Part shown: positions 54,690 through 63,011 of the stretch, in pieces
Layout of the letters: each line of letters begins with the position of its first letter
Numbering within the stretch: position 1 is the first letter of the stretch
Source: Lucinisca nassula
Lineage: Eukaryota; Mollusca; Bivalvia; Lucinida; Lucinidae
Reading direction: 5' to 3'
Assembly (NCBI GenBank): GCA_963580285.1
Contig: OY757016.1
Span: 41,803,124 to 41,867,123, forward strand
Length of the DNA: 64,000 bases
Position numbers and translations under genes: made by a program
The notes under the pieces: generated by a model
Told to the model about the DNA's origin: nothing
Databases searched by the model: none
Seen by the model: the letters and a program-made list of their open reading frames with translations, nothing else

Positions 54690-54845
54690 ACGTAGTCTTA
54701 TGACATAAAAGCCATAACAAATGAGGTATAGCTGGAAAAAATATCCCGGCCTTTAGTTGGATTCTCAGATTGGAACCCAGGCCGCTCGGGTGAAAGTCCA
54801 ATCTTCTAACCACTGAGCCAAAGGGTCAACTCAGTGACGCAGTTA
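54690..54845 (-). mobile_element. tRNA-headed SINE
   Basis: Reversed, it reads TGGCTCAGTGGTTAGAAGAT ... CCTGGGTTCCAATC, a tRNA-like head. The tail (AAATGAGGTATAGCTGGAAA) is shared with the copy at 55.97-56.10 kb. Confidence 0.72.
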
Positions 54846-55079
54846 TCAGAGAATGGTGATAACCTGTAAGTTATGTATAATCTACGAAGGTCGATAAATA
54901 ATTCCAACTCTCTATCATTATATACGTTTCGAGCGATTTGATTGGTTGAAATAAAAGTTTTATACTTCGATAAATTCCATAAGCAAGAGTCTCAGAGTTA
55001 TTTCACACAGCAACAGGTAGTAATATAACGATGTCAAAGAGCATGTTTAGAACCCACGCGCTATGTCATTGTATTATGA

Positions 55080-55532
55080 AACAAGAGCACCGCATGCGGG
55101 TGCCAACGCTCGGATGCAGTTTCTTTTAGTTAAACAAAATTTCTAAGTCGAAAAAGGGATATAACTGTGCCAAAAATATTTTAAGGGTCACCTCACTTAT
55201 TGGTATGAGTTCCCCTTTTCATAATGAACAACTATTCCGAGTTTCAAGTAAATATGTTCAGTAATGACAGAGATATTACAAAATGTCCAAGTTTTTGCAA
55301 AAATTCTAAGTCCAAAAAGGGGCATAACTGTGCCAAAAATATTTTGAGAGTTATCTCACCTAGTGGTATGAGTTCCCCTTTTCATAATGAACAACTATTC
55401 CGAGTTTCAAGTTAATATGTTCAGTAATGACAGAGATATTACAAAATGTCCAAGTTTTTGCACAACGACGACGCAGACGACGACAGAGCTATGACAATAC
55501 CTTGTCGTTTTCTTCGAAAACAGCCGAGCTAA
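55080..55532 (+). mobile_element. Array element T10 (two ~165-bp units)
   Basis: Start ACAAGAGCACCGCATGCGGG (GCACC/GGGTGC hairpin, 55086-55102), subterminal GCTCGG and partner CCGAGC, ending CTAA at 55529-55532. Two units share TGAACAACTATTCCGAGTTT and GTCCAAGTTTTTGCA. Confidence 0.75.
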
Positions 55533-55751
55533 AAATGGGAAACTATTGAAAACATAGCTGTTGGAAGAGAAATAAATTGAATTTAAAGACTTAAATTTTT
55601 TTTTGGTTGGGGGACTTTCAAAGATGGCAGCCTCTGATTGAATAACCATTCCCCCGTGGACGTTGATTAAGTTCATTCTTACGCTTTTGAAATAATTCCT
55701 AAAAAAATACCATCTTGGTGGCATTTTTAATATTTCGATGACACAGTTGGA

Positions 55752-55863
55752 ATTATAAGGAACAAATTATCATTTTTGTGGATTTTATCGATGTGTAAAC
55801 TCCGGCGAATTGCTGGAGTTTACACATCGATAAAATCCACAAACATGAAATTCGTTCCTATAA
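55752..55863. repeat. 112-bp near-perfect hairpin
   Basis: GTGGATTTTATCGATGTGTA then AACTCC pairs with GGAGTTTACACATCGATAAA then ATCCAC around a short loop. Outer ATTATAAGGAAC pairs with GTTCCTATAAT. Confidence 0.85.
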
Positions 55864-55974
55864 TGAAAGCAGGAGGTGCAGTCCGTACCACTCCCTTTCT
55901 TTACAGAAGTCATGATTTATGATGACGCGAAGCCAATTTCGGTGAAATAGAGTCCATTTCCGGACGAGCGCCCA

Positions 55975-56107
55975 TCTTACGGCATGAAAGTCGTAACAAT
56001 GGAATGAAGTATAGCTATTAAAAAATCCTATGGTGGGATTTAACCCCGGCTACTCGGGTGACAGTCCAATGCTCTAACCACTGAGCCAAAAAGTCGACTC
56101 CCTGACG
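55975..56107 (-). mobile_element. tRNA-headed SINE, second copy
   Basis: Same family as 54690-54845: AATGAAGTATAGCTATTAAA and the reversed head AACCACTGAGCCAAAAAG with box B-like GGGATTTAACCCC. Confidence 0.72.
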
Positions 56108-56230
56108 CAATGTCTGTAACAGTAGACTGCATTGATAATGGAGACAAAAGTACTTTTGATAGAATAGCCTCCCCTGAAATTCTCCATTCTCCTTAAATGT
56201 AAATGAATAAATTATAATCATCATGTGAAC

Positions 56231-56497
56231 AAGTCCATGAAATAAAGACCCTCCTAAACCCCACTTTATATAGGGAAAACTGGGGTTTACGGGGGTAAAA
56301 ATTATTTTCCTTATTTCTGCTCCAAGACATAGGTTGTGGGTACTCATTAGAACCGCCTCAATGAGGCGATTCTAACGAGCACCCAAAACCTATGTTTGGA
56401 GTATAAATAAGAAAAATATCAAATTTTCATCATAAAAATACCTTTTTTGAGGTTTGAAAAATGCACTATATCACATGGATGTGTTATTGTAATGGTG
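56231..56497. mobile_element. Family-A MITE abutting the copine stop codon
   Basis: CCCACTTTATATAGGGAAAA arm, core AGAACCGCCTCAATGAGGCG, right end CACATGGATGTGTTATTGTA. It ends 13 bases from the copine TGA, so the transcript's 3' UTR should contain a strong hairpin. Confidence 0.8.
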
Positions 56498-56509
56498 TAG
56501 CATAAAAGT

Positions 56510-57325
56510 TCAAGGATAAGGTGGGGCAGAAGCCCCTGGTGGCTGCCTCTGAGACCCACCATGTTGGTATGATGATCCAGGTTGTCCTCCTGTGGGGTAA
56601 GGTGGTGCTTGTCCTTGTGGACCAGCTGGTCCATTGTGTGGGTATGGGGCTGATCCAGGCTGTCCTGTAGGATAAGGAGGGGCTCCGCCTTGGGGCTGAC
56701 CATGAGGTCCAGCCTGGGGGTATGGAGCTGAACCAGGCTGTCCTCTCTGTGGATAAGGTGGTGCTTGACCCTGTGCCCCTGCCTGGCCCTGTGGGGCTCC
56801 TTGTGGATATCGCCCCTGTGCCCCTGTCTGGCCCTGTGGGGCTCCTTGTGGATATCCTGGCTGACCTGCCTGTGGATATCCTTGTGTTCCTCCAGCTTGT
56901 GGATAGCCTGCTCCACCCTGGGGGTAACCTGAGGGTGGGACATTTTGTGGATATCCCTGCTGCTGACTAGGAGGTCCCTGTGGATATCCCTGTGGTCCTC
57001 CTTGTGGATACCCAGGACCCTGCTGAGGCATACCACCACCTCCCCACTGTCCTTGACCTTGTGGTCCCTGACCTGGTGCTCCTGAAGGTGGAACACCTCC
57101 TGCTGCCCCCCACTGTCCTTGTCCTTGACCCTGTGGCTGAGCCCCTGGAGGTGGAGGTCTACTGGGTGGTGCTTTTCTCTGTGGCTTTGGTTGTACTCCA
57201 TGTTTCTTCATATATGCCAGGACCTGGTCAGGTACCTCTGCTAACACTGCCTTAGCCAGGGCAGCTTGTGATAAGGCCATGTTCTGTCCGTGTTGACCTC
57301 CTAGGAAATTTCTAAATGGCACAAA
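56510..57325 (-). CDS. Copine, last exon with Tyr-Pro-Gln-Gly-rich C-terminal tail
   Basis: An 816-nt terminal coding exon (271 codons plus TGA at 56510-56512) after the acceptor ATTTCAG|TTT. The first ~52 residues finish the copine domain: FVPFRNFLGGQHGQN, then ALAKAVLAEVPDQVLAYMKK, matching the family's ALAK-VLAE-P-Q--Y helix. The remaining ~220 residues are low complexity. After a basic/proline linker (KAPPSRPPPPGAQP) come repeats of GYPQG, YPQA, GQ and APPYP, similar in style to the N-terminal tails of annexins VII/XI. Most copines end soon after the vWA domain, so the tail is long and lineage-specific, presumably a flexible or self-associating region (inference). A purine/pyrimidine bias across the exon opens long false frames on both strands. 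The 3' UTR begins almost at once in a family-A MITE. The intron upstream holds an array element starting 27 bases from the acceptor. Confidence 0.92.
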   Translation of the reverse strand, partial: FVPFRNFLGGQHGQNMALSQAALAKAVLAEVPDQVLAYMKKHGVQPKPQRKAPPSRPPPPGAQPQGQGQGQWGAAGGVPPSGAPGQGPQGQGQWGGGGMPQQGPGYPQGGPQGYPQGPPSQQQGYPQNVPPSGYPQGGAGYPQAGGTQGYPQAGQPGYPQGAPQGQTGAQGRYPQGAPQGQAGAQGQAPPYPQRGQPGSAPYPQAGPHGQPQGGAPPYPTGQPGSAPYPHNGPAGPQGQAPPYPTGGQPGSSYQHGGSQRQPPGASAPPYP

Positions 57326-57352
57326 CTGAAATAAAATTGAAAAATATTGAAA

Positions 57353-58543
57353 ACTAGAGAAAGTGCCCAGTGGGGCAAGTATACCCCCTGCCAGTGTCAT
57401 CCCCTTTAAGTGGAAATGACTATTTGTCTGCAGCAATGAACCTTTCCATATAAACTTTCCATTTAGTCCACTGAGAAGAACTGTTGCATTTCAACAACAA
57501 GGAGTATAATGAAAACAGTTAACACATAACTCGGACATAATCAAAATGCCTAAGTCTTAATTATTGAACCCTAGCCCCAACCAGGGGCTTGACCCAGGAG
57601 CTTAGATATTCCATATGAAAGTTAACACTATAGCTATATTCTGTACCAAATATGAAGAGAATCTAACATGAGGTTACAGAGATATGAGCAATCAAATAGG
57701 TTTAACACAAAACTTTGACGTCAAAGTAGACAAATGGACAGACAGCCCATCCAGGGACTTGACCCAGGGGCTTAGATATTCCAGATGAAAGTTAACACTA
57801 TAGCTATATTCTGTACCAAATATGAAGAGAATCTAACATGTGGTTACAGAGATATGAGCAATCAAAAAAGTTTAACACAAAACTTTGATGTCAAAGTTGA
57901 CAAACGGGCAGACAGTTCACCCAGGGGGCTTGACCCAGGGGCTTAGATATTCTATATGAAAGGTAATGCTATAGAGATATCCTTTACCAAACATGAAGAG
58001 AATCTAACATGTGGTTACAAGAGATATCAGCAATGAAAAAGGTTTAACACAAAACTTTGACGTAAAAGTAGATGAACAGACAGACAGCCCAGACAGGGGC
58101 TTGACCCAGGGGCTTAGATATTCTATATGAAAGGTAATGCTATAGAGATATCCTTTACCAAACATGAAGAGAATCTAACATGTGGTTACAAGAGATATCA
58201 GCAATGAAAAAGGTTTAACACAAAACTTTGACGTAAAAGTAGATGAACAGACAGACAGCCCAGACAGGGGCTTGACCCAGGAGCTTAGATATTCCATATG
58301 AAAGGTAATGCTATAGAGATATCCTTTACCAAATATGAAGAGAATTTAACATGTGGTTACAGAGATATGAGGTATCAAAAAGGTTTAACGCAAAACTTTG
58401 ACGTAAAGGTTGACGAACGGCGGGACAGACGGAAGTACGAACGAACAAATGAACTAACAGACGAACCAACCAACGAATGGACTAACGGACGGAAAGACGA
58501 AAACTATATACCCCCTGACATACTTCGTATGCCGGGGTATAAT
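57353..58543 (+). mobile_element. Array element T11 (~175-bp units) in the last copine intron
   Basis: Start ACTAGAGAAAG, hairpin TGCCCAGTGGGGCA (57364-57377), subterminal TATACCCCC. The right hairpin ends GGGGTATA (58534-58541) and AATAAT. Five units with GGGGCTTGACCCAGGGGCTT, TATAGAGATATCCTTTACCA and ATGTGGTTACAGAGATATGA. The right part carries ACGAACGAACAAATGAAC-type short repeats. It begins 27 bases from the acceptor of the last copine exon. Confidence 0.8.
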
Positions 58544-58544
58544 A

Positions 58545-59050
58545 ATCATTACTCTATGTATGTATTCTACCCAAGAGAATAAGACAAACATCAAAAGTTT
58601 AACTTTAATCCTCATCCATGAAAAACAAAAAGGAGCAGAAAACACTGAATTTATGCATACCATAAAAAACCTAAAAATTCATATGCCTTGAGGACTTGCT
58701 GTAATTCTCTTAAAATTTTAAGAAATTTCCTTCAACAAGGAGTCGAAAAGAGGCAGGTAGGGCAGGGTACACTCTTTCACAATTTCTGGCAAGATCTGCA
58801 AAGTGACAACCCATGGTTAAGACTTCTGTCTCATTCGCAAAGACAGGGATATATAAAAAATCTACTATTAAGGCACATGAAAACTAGCACTAATTCTTCT
58901 TTAATAACATATTTAAAGGTTTCAGTCGTTCTTTCTTTTAGTTTTCTTTACCCTGTGTCCTTTGTTAACCCTTAAAATGCCAAGAATAACCACATCTGAA
59001 AATGTCGTCTGCTTATGTCGTCTGCTGAATCTTCTTGCAAACTTTTTAAA
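58545..59050. other. Copine intron sequence with a MITE interior fragment
   Basis: TTTAAAGGTTTCAGTCGTTC at about 58910-58970 matches the interior of the GTGGTC foldback family. The rest is unrecognised. Confidence 0.45.
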
Positions 59051-59057
59051 AATATTT

Positions 59058-59140
59058 TTACATACAGGCAAACAGTGTGGACCCAGATCAGACTGCTCCT
59101 AGATGAGCAGTCTGATCTTGGTCTACACTGTTTTCAACAA
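59058..59140. repeat. Family-H hairpin
   Basis: GGCAAACAGTGTGGACCCAG, ATCAGACTGCTCCTAGATGA, GCAGTCTGATCTTGGTCTAC. Confidence 0.8.
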
Positions 59141-59384
59141 TGACTTTTAAAGTAACCGACCGGTGACAATGCAGACAACCAATATCGTGATTGGAATTTT
59201 ATGGGTAAATTTCTTAACTTTGAATGTACCTATGACATATCAACTATGACATGAGAAAATCAGTTTCTGTCATTTGCAAACAGCAAGGAGCACATTGTCT
59301 GAACAGTACCTTCGTATTCCCTGCTTGGATAGTTCAATATCTCCAGTTTCTATATTCTATATTAACCATAACATTCAGGAAACC

Positions 59385-59530
59385 CCTATAGGGACACCTT
59401 GGCAAACAGTGCAGGCCCAGATCAGCCGCCGCAGAATATGGCATCTGATCAGGGCCTGCACTATTTGCTAACAGAATTTTCAATCAACAATAGAATACAA
59501 CTGGAAAAATAGGCCTGACACCCCTTATAT
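59385..59530. mobile_element. Family-F-like MITE core
   Basis: TTGGCAAACAGTGCAGGCCC, AGATCAGCCGCCGCAGAATA, CATCTGATCAGGGCCTGCAC. The TTAACCC ends are not seen. Confidence 0.65.
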
Positions 59531-59648
59531 GACAAATGGACTTGTCCAAAATATAGCGACGGGTGAGTTTACTAGTATACAATGGGTTAAAATTTCATGA
59601 CTCTTGCTCAGCTGCTAATATGTGCCTGAACAGGCTGGTTTGTGTCTT

Positions 59649-59852
59649 AACCCTTATCTTGCTGAATATTCATTTAAGCCACACCCATTTCTGTCTATCA
59701 ACCAATCAAATTACTGGATGTAATTTATTGTTACAAATTCATTAACTGAATGCCAAACAGTGCAGATCCTGATCAGATGGCTTCGCCATCTGATCTGGAT
59801 CTACACTTTTTGCAAAGATAGGGATTGTCGTGAACAGCATGATAAGGGTTAA
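59649..59852. mobile_element. Family-G MITE with GATCAGA hairpin core
   Basis: TTAACCCTTATCTTGCTGAA left, core CAGATGGCTTCGCCATCTG, right AGCATGATAAGGGTTAA. Ends about 54 bases (downstream side) from the copine exon at 59906-59979. Confidence 0.83.
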
Positions 59853-59905
59853 CTGATTAACAAGCATTTTCCGATGTGGCATATACCTCAACAAAGTTCA
59901 CTTAC

Positions 59906-59979
59906 TTGCACAATGTCCCTCTCGGCATATCTTCCTTCAATGCCTAACCTTCGACCATCTGCATCTAATACATCCATTG
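59906..59979 (-). CDS. Copine, vWA-domain exon (second from last)
   Basis: A 74-nt exon. The acceptor is CTTTCACAG|CA and the donor is GTGCAA|GTAAGT. Joined in phase 1 to the exon at 61630-61687 it reads A-MDVLDADGRRLGIEGRYAE and then RDIVQ. The D-x-L-D-x-D-x-R ... Y-A-x-R-D-I-V-Q-F pattern is a strongly conserved copine signature near the end of the vWA domain. The donor is phase 0 and joins the last exon to give the universal IVQFVPFR motif. The intron between these two exons (59980-61629) holds a tRNA-headed SINE, a SINE-L copy split by a TA-flanked DNA element, and a foldback MITE. Confidence 0.93.
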
Positions 59980-60024
59980 CTGTGAAAGGAATAGAATGGG
60001 ACATATTACTGTGCAATTTAGCTG

Positions 60025-60240
60025 CAGGCAGTGTTGATAGCTCAGTGGTTAGCTCATCCAACTTATGATCAAGAGGTTGAAGGTTCAAAACCGGCCACCA
60101 GAGGTGGTGTGTCCTTGGACAAGGTAGGTATTGCTAATGCCCCATTCAACCCAGGTGTAAATGGGTAGCAGTGGTGTAAATGTCACTGCCTCTCGCTCAT
60201 GTGCCTGGTATCATCTGGAATGAGTTTTCAAGAGAGATTT
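60025..60240 (+). mobile_element. tRNA-headed SINE in copine intron
   Basis: Head GTTGATAGCTCAGTGGTTAG (box A) and GAAGGTTCAAAACC (box B-like), then GTGTGTCCTTGGACAAGGTA, a tail style common in animal SINEs. It lies 46 bases upstream (on the - strand) of the copine exon at 59906-59979. Confidence 0.75.
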
Positions 60241-60309
60241 AAATAAGCTTGAAGTTTTCATTGCAATCAAACTAAAATAAATCAGTATAAACTAATTCTG
60301 CAGTAAAGT

Positions 60310-61119
60310 TTTTTTTTCTTTTAATTTCATTTTGGTTTTATAGCCATTTCAAGATTATTTCACTTATTTTAAGCCAAACATAAATAGGAGTTGTGCAAAA
60401 CTGGAGTACGGTGCAGTCCGGTAACATTGCGCACATAAAGTTTTGATAGCTACGTTTGACTTTGTTCAGGCCACCATTCAAATTTCACAATCAACTACAT
60501 TGCAACATTTCCCTATCGACAAGCTGCAATGAAAATTGGCCTCTGAAGTTATTGACATACAGGACAAAGAATACTATGAAAAGGAATACCCCCTTGAAAT
60601 TGAACTACAAATTTTGTCGCCCAACTTTGCGCACGATAATTATTTCGAGTAGTTTGAACACGAGGGTTGACTCAAATAAGTTGTTGATTAGTTCTTCTGC
60701 AATGTTATCAGATGCAGTATGTTTAGATACAAGACAATATTGCCGTTGGCTAGTTTGAAACTTAATCTTGACTTTTAAATTTTCGGATTTTTCGTATTTT
60801 GAGAAAATTGAAAAATTCCGCGAAACAAGCTCATCTGCACGTGCAAGCCTATGTTTTTCAGGGCTTAGTTAAACATAATGCCAGTGCACTGATAATAGTG
60901 AAACTGATAATTAGGGATACAGTTAGAGAAAACGTGAATGCAGGGTGCGCAAAATAAACGGCCGCGCAATGTTACCGGACTCGACTGTACCTGGAGGAAA
61001 ACTGCCTCATTGCAGAATTAGGCCTCCCACATGTAACCAAAGCCAGGCTCAAAACAGACAGCAGCGACATACCTAATGTTGAATGGTCACCACTCTTAAC
61101 CACTTGGCCATGGAGGCCC
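60310..61119 (-). mobile_element. SINE-L split by a TA-flanked DNA element
   Basis: The 3' part (60310-60406) and the head part (60990-61119, ending GGCCATGGAGGCCC) together make a complete reverse SINE-L. It is interrupted exactly at the GGAGTA|CCTGG position by the element at 60409-60987. It lies in the second-to-last copine intron. Confidence 0.82.
60409..60987. mobile_element. 579-bp TA-flanked MITE in SINE-L
   Basis: TA duplications at 60407-60408 and 60988-60989 flank inverted ends that share AGTCCGGTAACATTGCGC (a perfect 18-bp core) and begin CAGT/CGGT-like. TA target plus CAGT start suggests mobilisation by a Tc1/mariner/pogo-type transposase. The SINE on both sides gives the empty-site sequence, so both borders are exact. 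The interior carries no recognisable transposase. Confidence 0.85.
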
Positions 61120-61209
61120 TGAAGTGAAACTTCAGAAGCTATCTGATCTGGACCTACACTGACTGTCATTCAGTTCATGAATATGCAGGACAAAAAAAAA
61201 CATCAAGTA

Positions 61210-61541
61210 CAGTCGAACTTCGATGGCTCGAACCTCTTTGGACCCATGGAAATTTGTTCGAGACAGCGGAAGTTCGAGCCACTGTTGCATACTTCCAGAA
61301 AACATAATGGGGGTATTTTTGGACTTCTTTTCGGTGTTCTGTAACATAAATGTATGCTGTGTGTACTCATTAGAATCGCCTCATTGAGTACACACAGCAT
61401 ACATTTGCAAGATAAAAGTCGAAACTCTCCTTAATTATCCCACACTTTTTTTTGCAGAGGAATTCCCTAGGGACTCAAAAACGTGTTCGACTCAGCCATG
61501 GTAAACGAGCCATTGGTGTTTGAGCCATCAACATTCGACTG
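61210..61541. mobile_element. MITE-AA, second copy
   Basis: Ends CAGTCGAACTTCGATGGCTC and the inverse of GAGCCATCAACATTCGACTG, with TA target on both sides. The central hairpin is partly deleted (ATTAGAATCGCCTCATTGAG). It lies in a copine intron. Confidence 0.85.
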
Positions 61542-61629
61542 TAATTGATTTGTCAAAAAACAGAAATGGGTGTGGCTAAATTAACTTATTCAGCAGTAAA
61601 AGGGTTACAACAAAACAGAAATAACCTAC

Positions 61630-61687
61630 CATCAAACTCTGCTCCTCCCACACCTACTATGATTATTGACATTGGCAGAGAGGAGGC
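61630..61687 (-). CDS. Copine, vWA-domain exon (third from last)
   Basis: A 58-nt exon encoding ASSLPMSIIIVGVGGAEFD plus one base. The acceptor is CATTTCAG|GCC and the donor is GATG|GTAGGT (phase 1). SLPMSIIIVGVG is a near-diagnostic strand of the copine vWA domain. Copines are Ca2+-dependent phospholipid-binding proteins built of two C2 domains and a C-terminal vWA-like domain that recruits partner proteins to membranes. The start of this exon coincides with a position expected right after the conserved ITDG segment. No preceding copine exon was seen up to base 64000, so the rest of the gene lies beyond the window. Confidence 0.9.
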
Positions 61688-61734
61688 CTGAAATGGGTAA
61701 AGAATTCGGTGTAAGTGATCAATTATAAAATATT

Positions 61735-61845
61735 TTGCTTGTTTGTTTCTGGAGTATAATGGCCCAGTCAACACTCATTAGGTTATGTTTGCCTAACCAC
61801 ACTTTAACTGGGCATTGTTTTTCCAAAAACTGACAACTGTTGAGA
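61735..61845 (-). mobile_element. SINE-D 3' fragment
   Basis: GGAGTATAATGGCCCAGTCA through CCACACTTTAACTGGGCA to ACTGACAACTGT. Confidence 0.65.
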
Positions 61846-62058
61846 ATTCTAATGCACTTGCGTAAGTAACACGACATCTGATTGGATAGCATCAAACATT
61901 TGCGACAGTATATTTTGCAATATACTGTTCGAAACCCAACGTCGTCACATAACATCACTTTCAATTGGCTGGCATTTGGTTTTACGCAGCTCACAGCGCT
62001 TGCTGCCTTGTGCAGAATAGTACAATTTTTGTCTATACAACTGAATAACTATTTGAAT

Positions 62059-62225
62059 GGGGATAACTGACCTGCAAAATTGTCATTTGGGAAGGTTAAT
62101 CGTCGGTTTTATGGTCACCGATTCCTTTTAATGGCTCCGCTGAAGTGTCGCCGTAAAGCAAAATTTCCGACCATAAAACTACCAATTTTCCTCCCCAAAT
62201 GACAACTTTGAATCCAGTTATCCCC
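62059..62225. mobile_element. 167-bp foldback MITE
   Basis: GGGGATAACTG...TTGTCATTTGGG pairs with CCCAAATGACAA...CAGTTATCCCC. Inner GGTTTTATGGTC pairs with GACCATAAAAC. A half copy is at 47312-47400. Confidence 0.82.
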
Positions 62226-62434
62226 TGATTGTTTTGCCAGAAGCTGACAACAGCAGAATGGAGAGAGCGATTTCAAGATCAATCTTCAGGAAAGAGATAC
62301 CAGGAAAAGTCATCATATTACAAATTTGCTTTTATTTTGATTAATATTCGTGAACTGGATCACTAATGATTTCTGAACACTCACCAAATATCAAAAGAGC
62401 CAGTGCATGACAAAACATGCAATAAGTCCTGTGC

Positions 62435-62512
62435 AACCAGTGAAGACTCGGATCAGCCTGCACACATGCCCAGGCTGATCTGAGTCTTCCTTGGTCACAG
62501 TAACATTGTACA
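62435..62512. repeat. Family-H hairpin
   Basis: GTGCAACCAGTGAAGACTCG, GATCAGCCTGCACACATGCC, CAGGCTGATCTGAGTCTTCC. Confidence 0.75.
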
Positions 62513-62589
62513 GCCTATTAGCTGTCCATGATGCTGGTCGACTAAGTGATAAGAACCCATTTCTCATAAGCTAGCTTAATTATTTTGTC

Positions 62590-62850
62590 AAGTCTGTTTT
62601 TGTTTGTTTGCGTTGAGGTTTTACATCCCCATCAACACTATTTAGGTTATTTTGGAGATGTTACTTCTGATTTTGTGGGACTTTTACCCCTGACTGAGAT
62701 GAAATGACATCTTAAGCCCTACTGCCCAAGGAAACCACTAGGGTCTAAGAACTAGTCCAACTTGTGCCACCTTTCCTGGGCAGATTAAGACCTTCTAAGC
62801 CGATGACCAGTACTCATATTTGGTCGATTTCAGCTCTGTGTAGAAAAGTC
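62590..62850 (-). mobile_element. SINE-C, diverged copy
   Basis: GAGGTTTTACATCCCCATCA, then TGAGATGAAATGACATCTTA, TTTCAGCTCTGTGTAGAA. The 5' tip is missing. Confidence 0.75.
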
Positions 62851-63011
62851 AGTTTAGTAGCAGACATGTTTCGGCTATCTTACAACAAGTGTCAACCTTT
62901 ATACTTATACTTAAAACGTTCATGTTTGAACCCTTCTAATGCTAATCACAACTAGCAGATGGCATTTTCAATAAGTTTTTTTCTTAGTTTTCAGAGAAAA
63001 TAAGTCTTGAC

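Noticed and set aside
56419..57201. Alternative - strand frame rich in His/Gln over the copine tail, and + strand Val/Leu-rich frames
   Set aside because: Shadow frames of the repetitive YPQG coding sequence. Only one frame continues the copine domain across a valid splice junction.
58298..58582. Charged 94-aa frame in the copine intron
   Set aside because: It lies in the array and short-repeat end of T11 (ACGAACGAAC-type repeats).
60456..60758. 100-aa frame as a transposase of the TA-flanked element
   Set aside because: No DDE, zinc-finger or HTH motif is seen, and the composition is like non-coding DNA.
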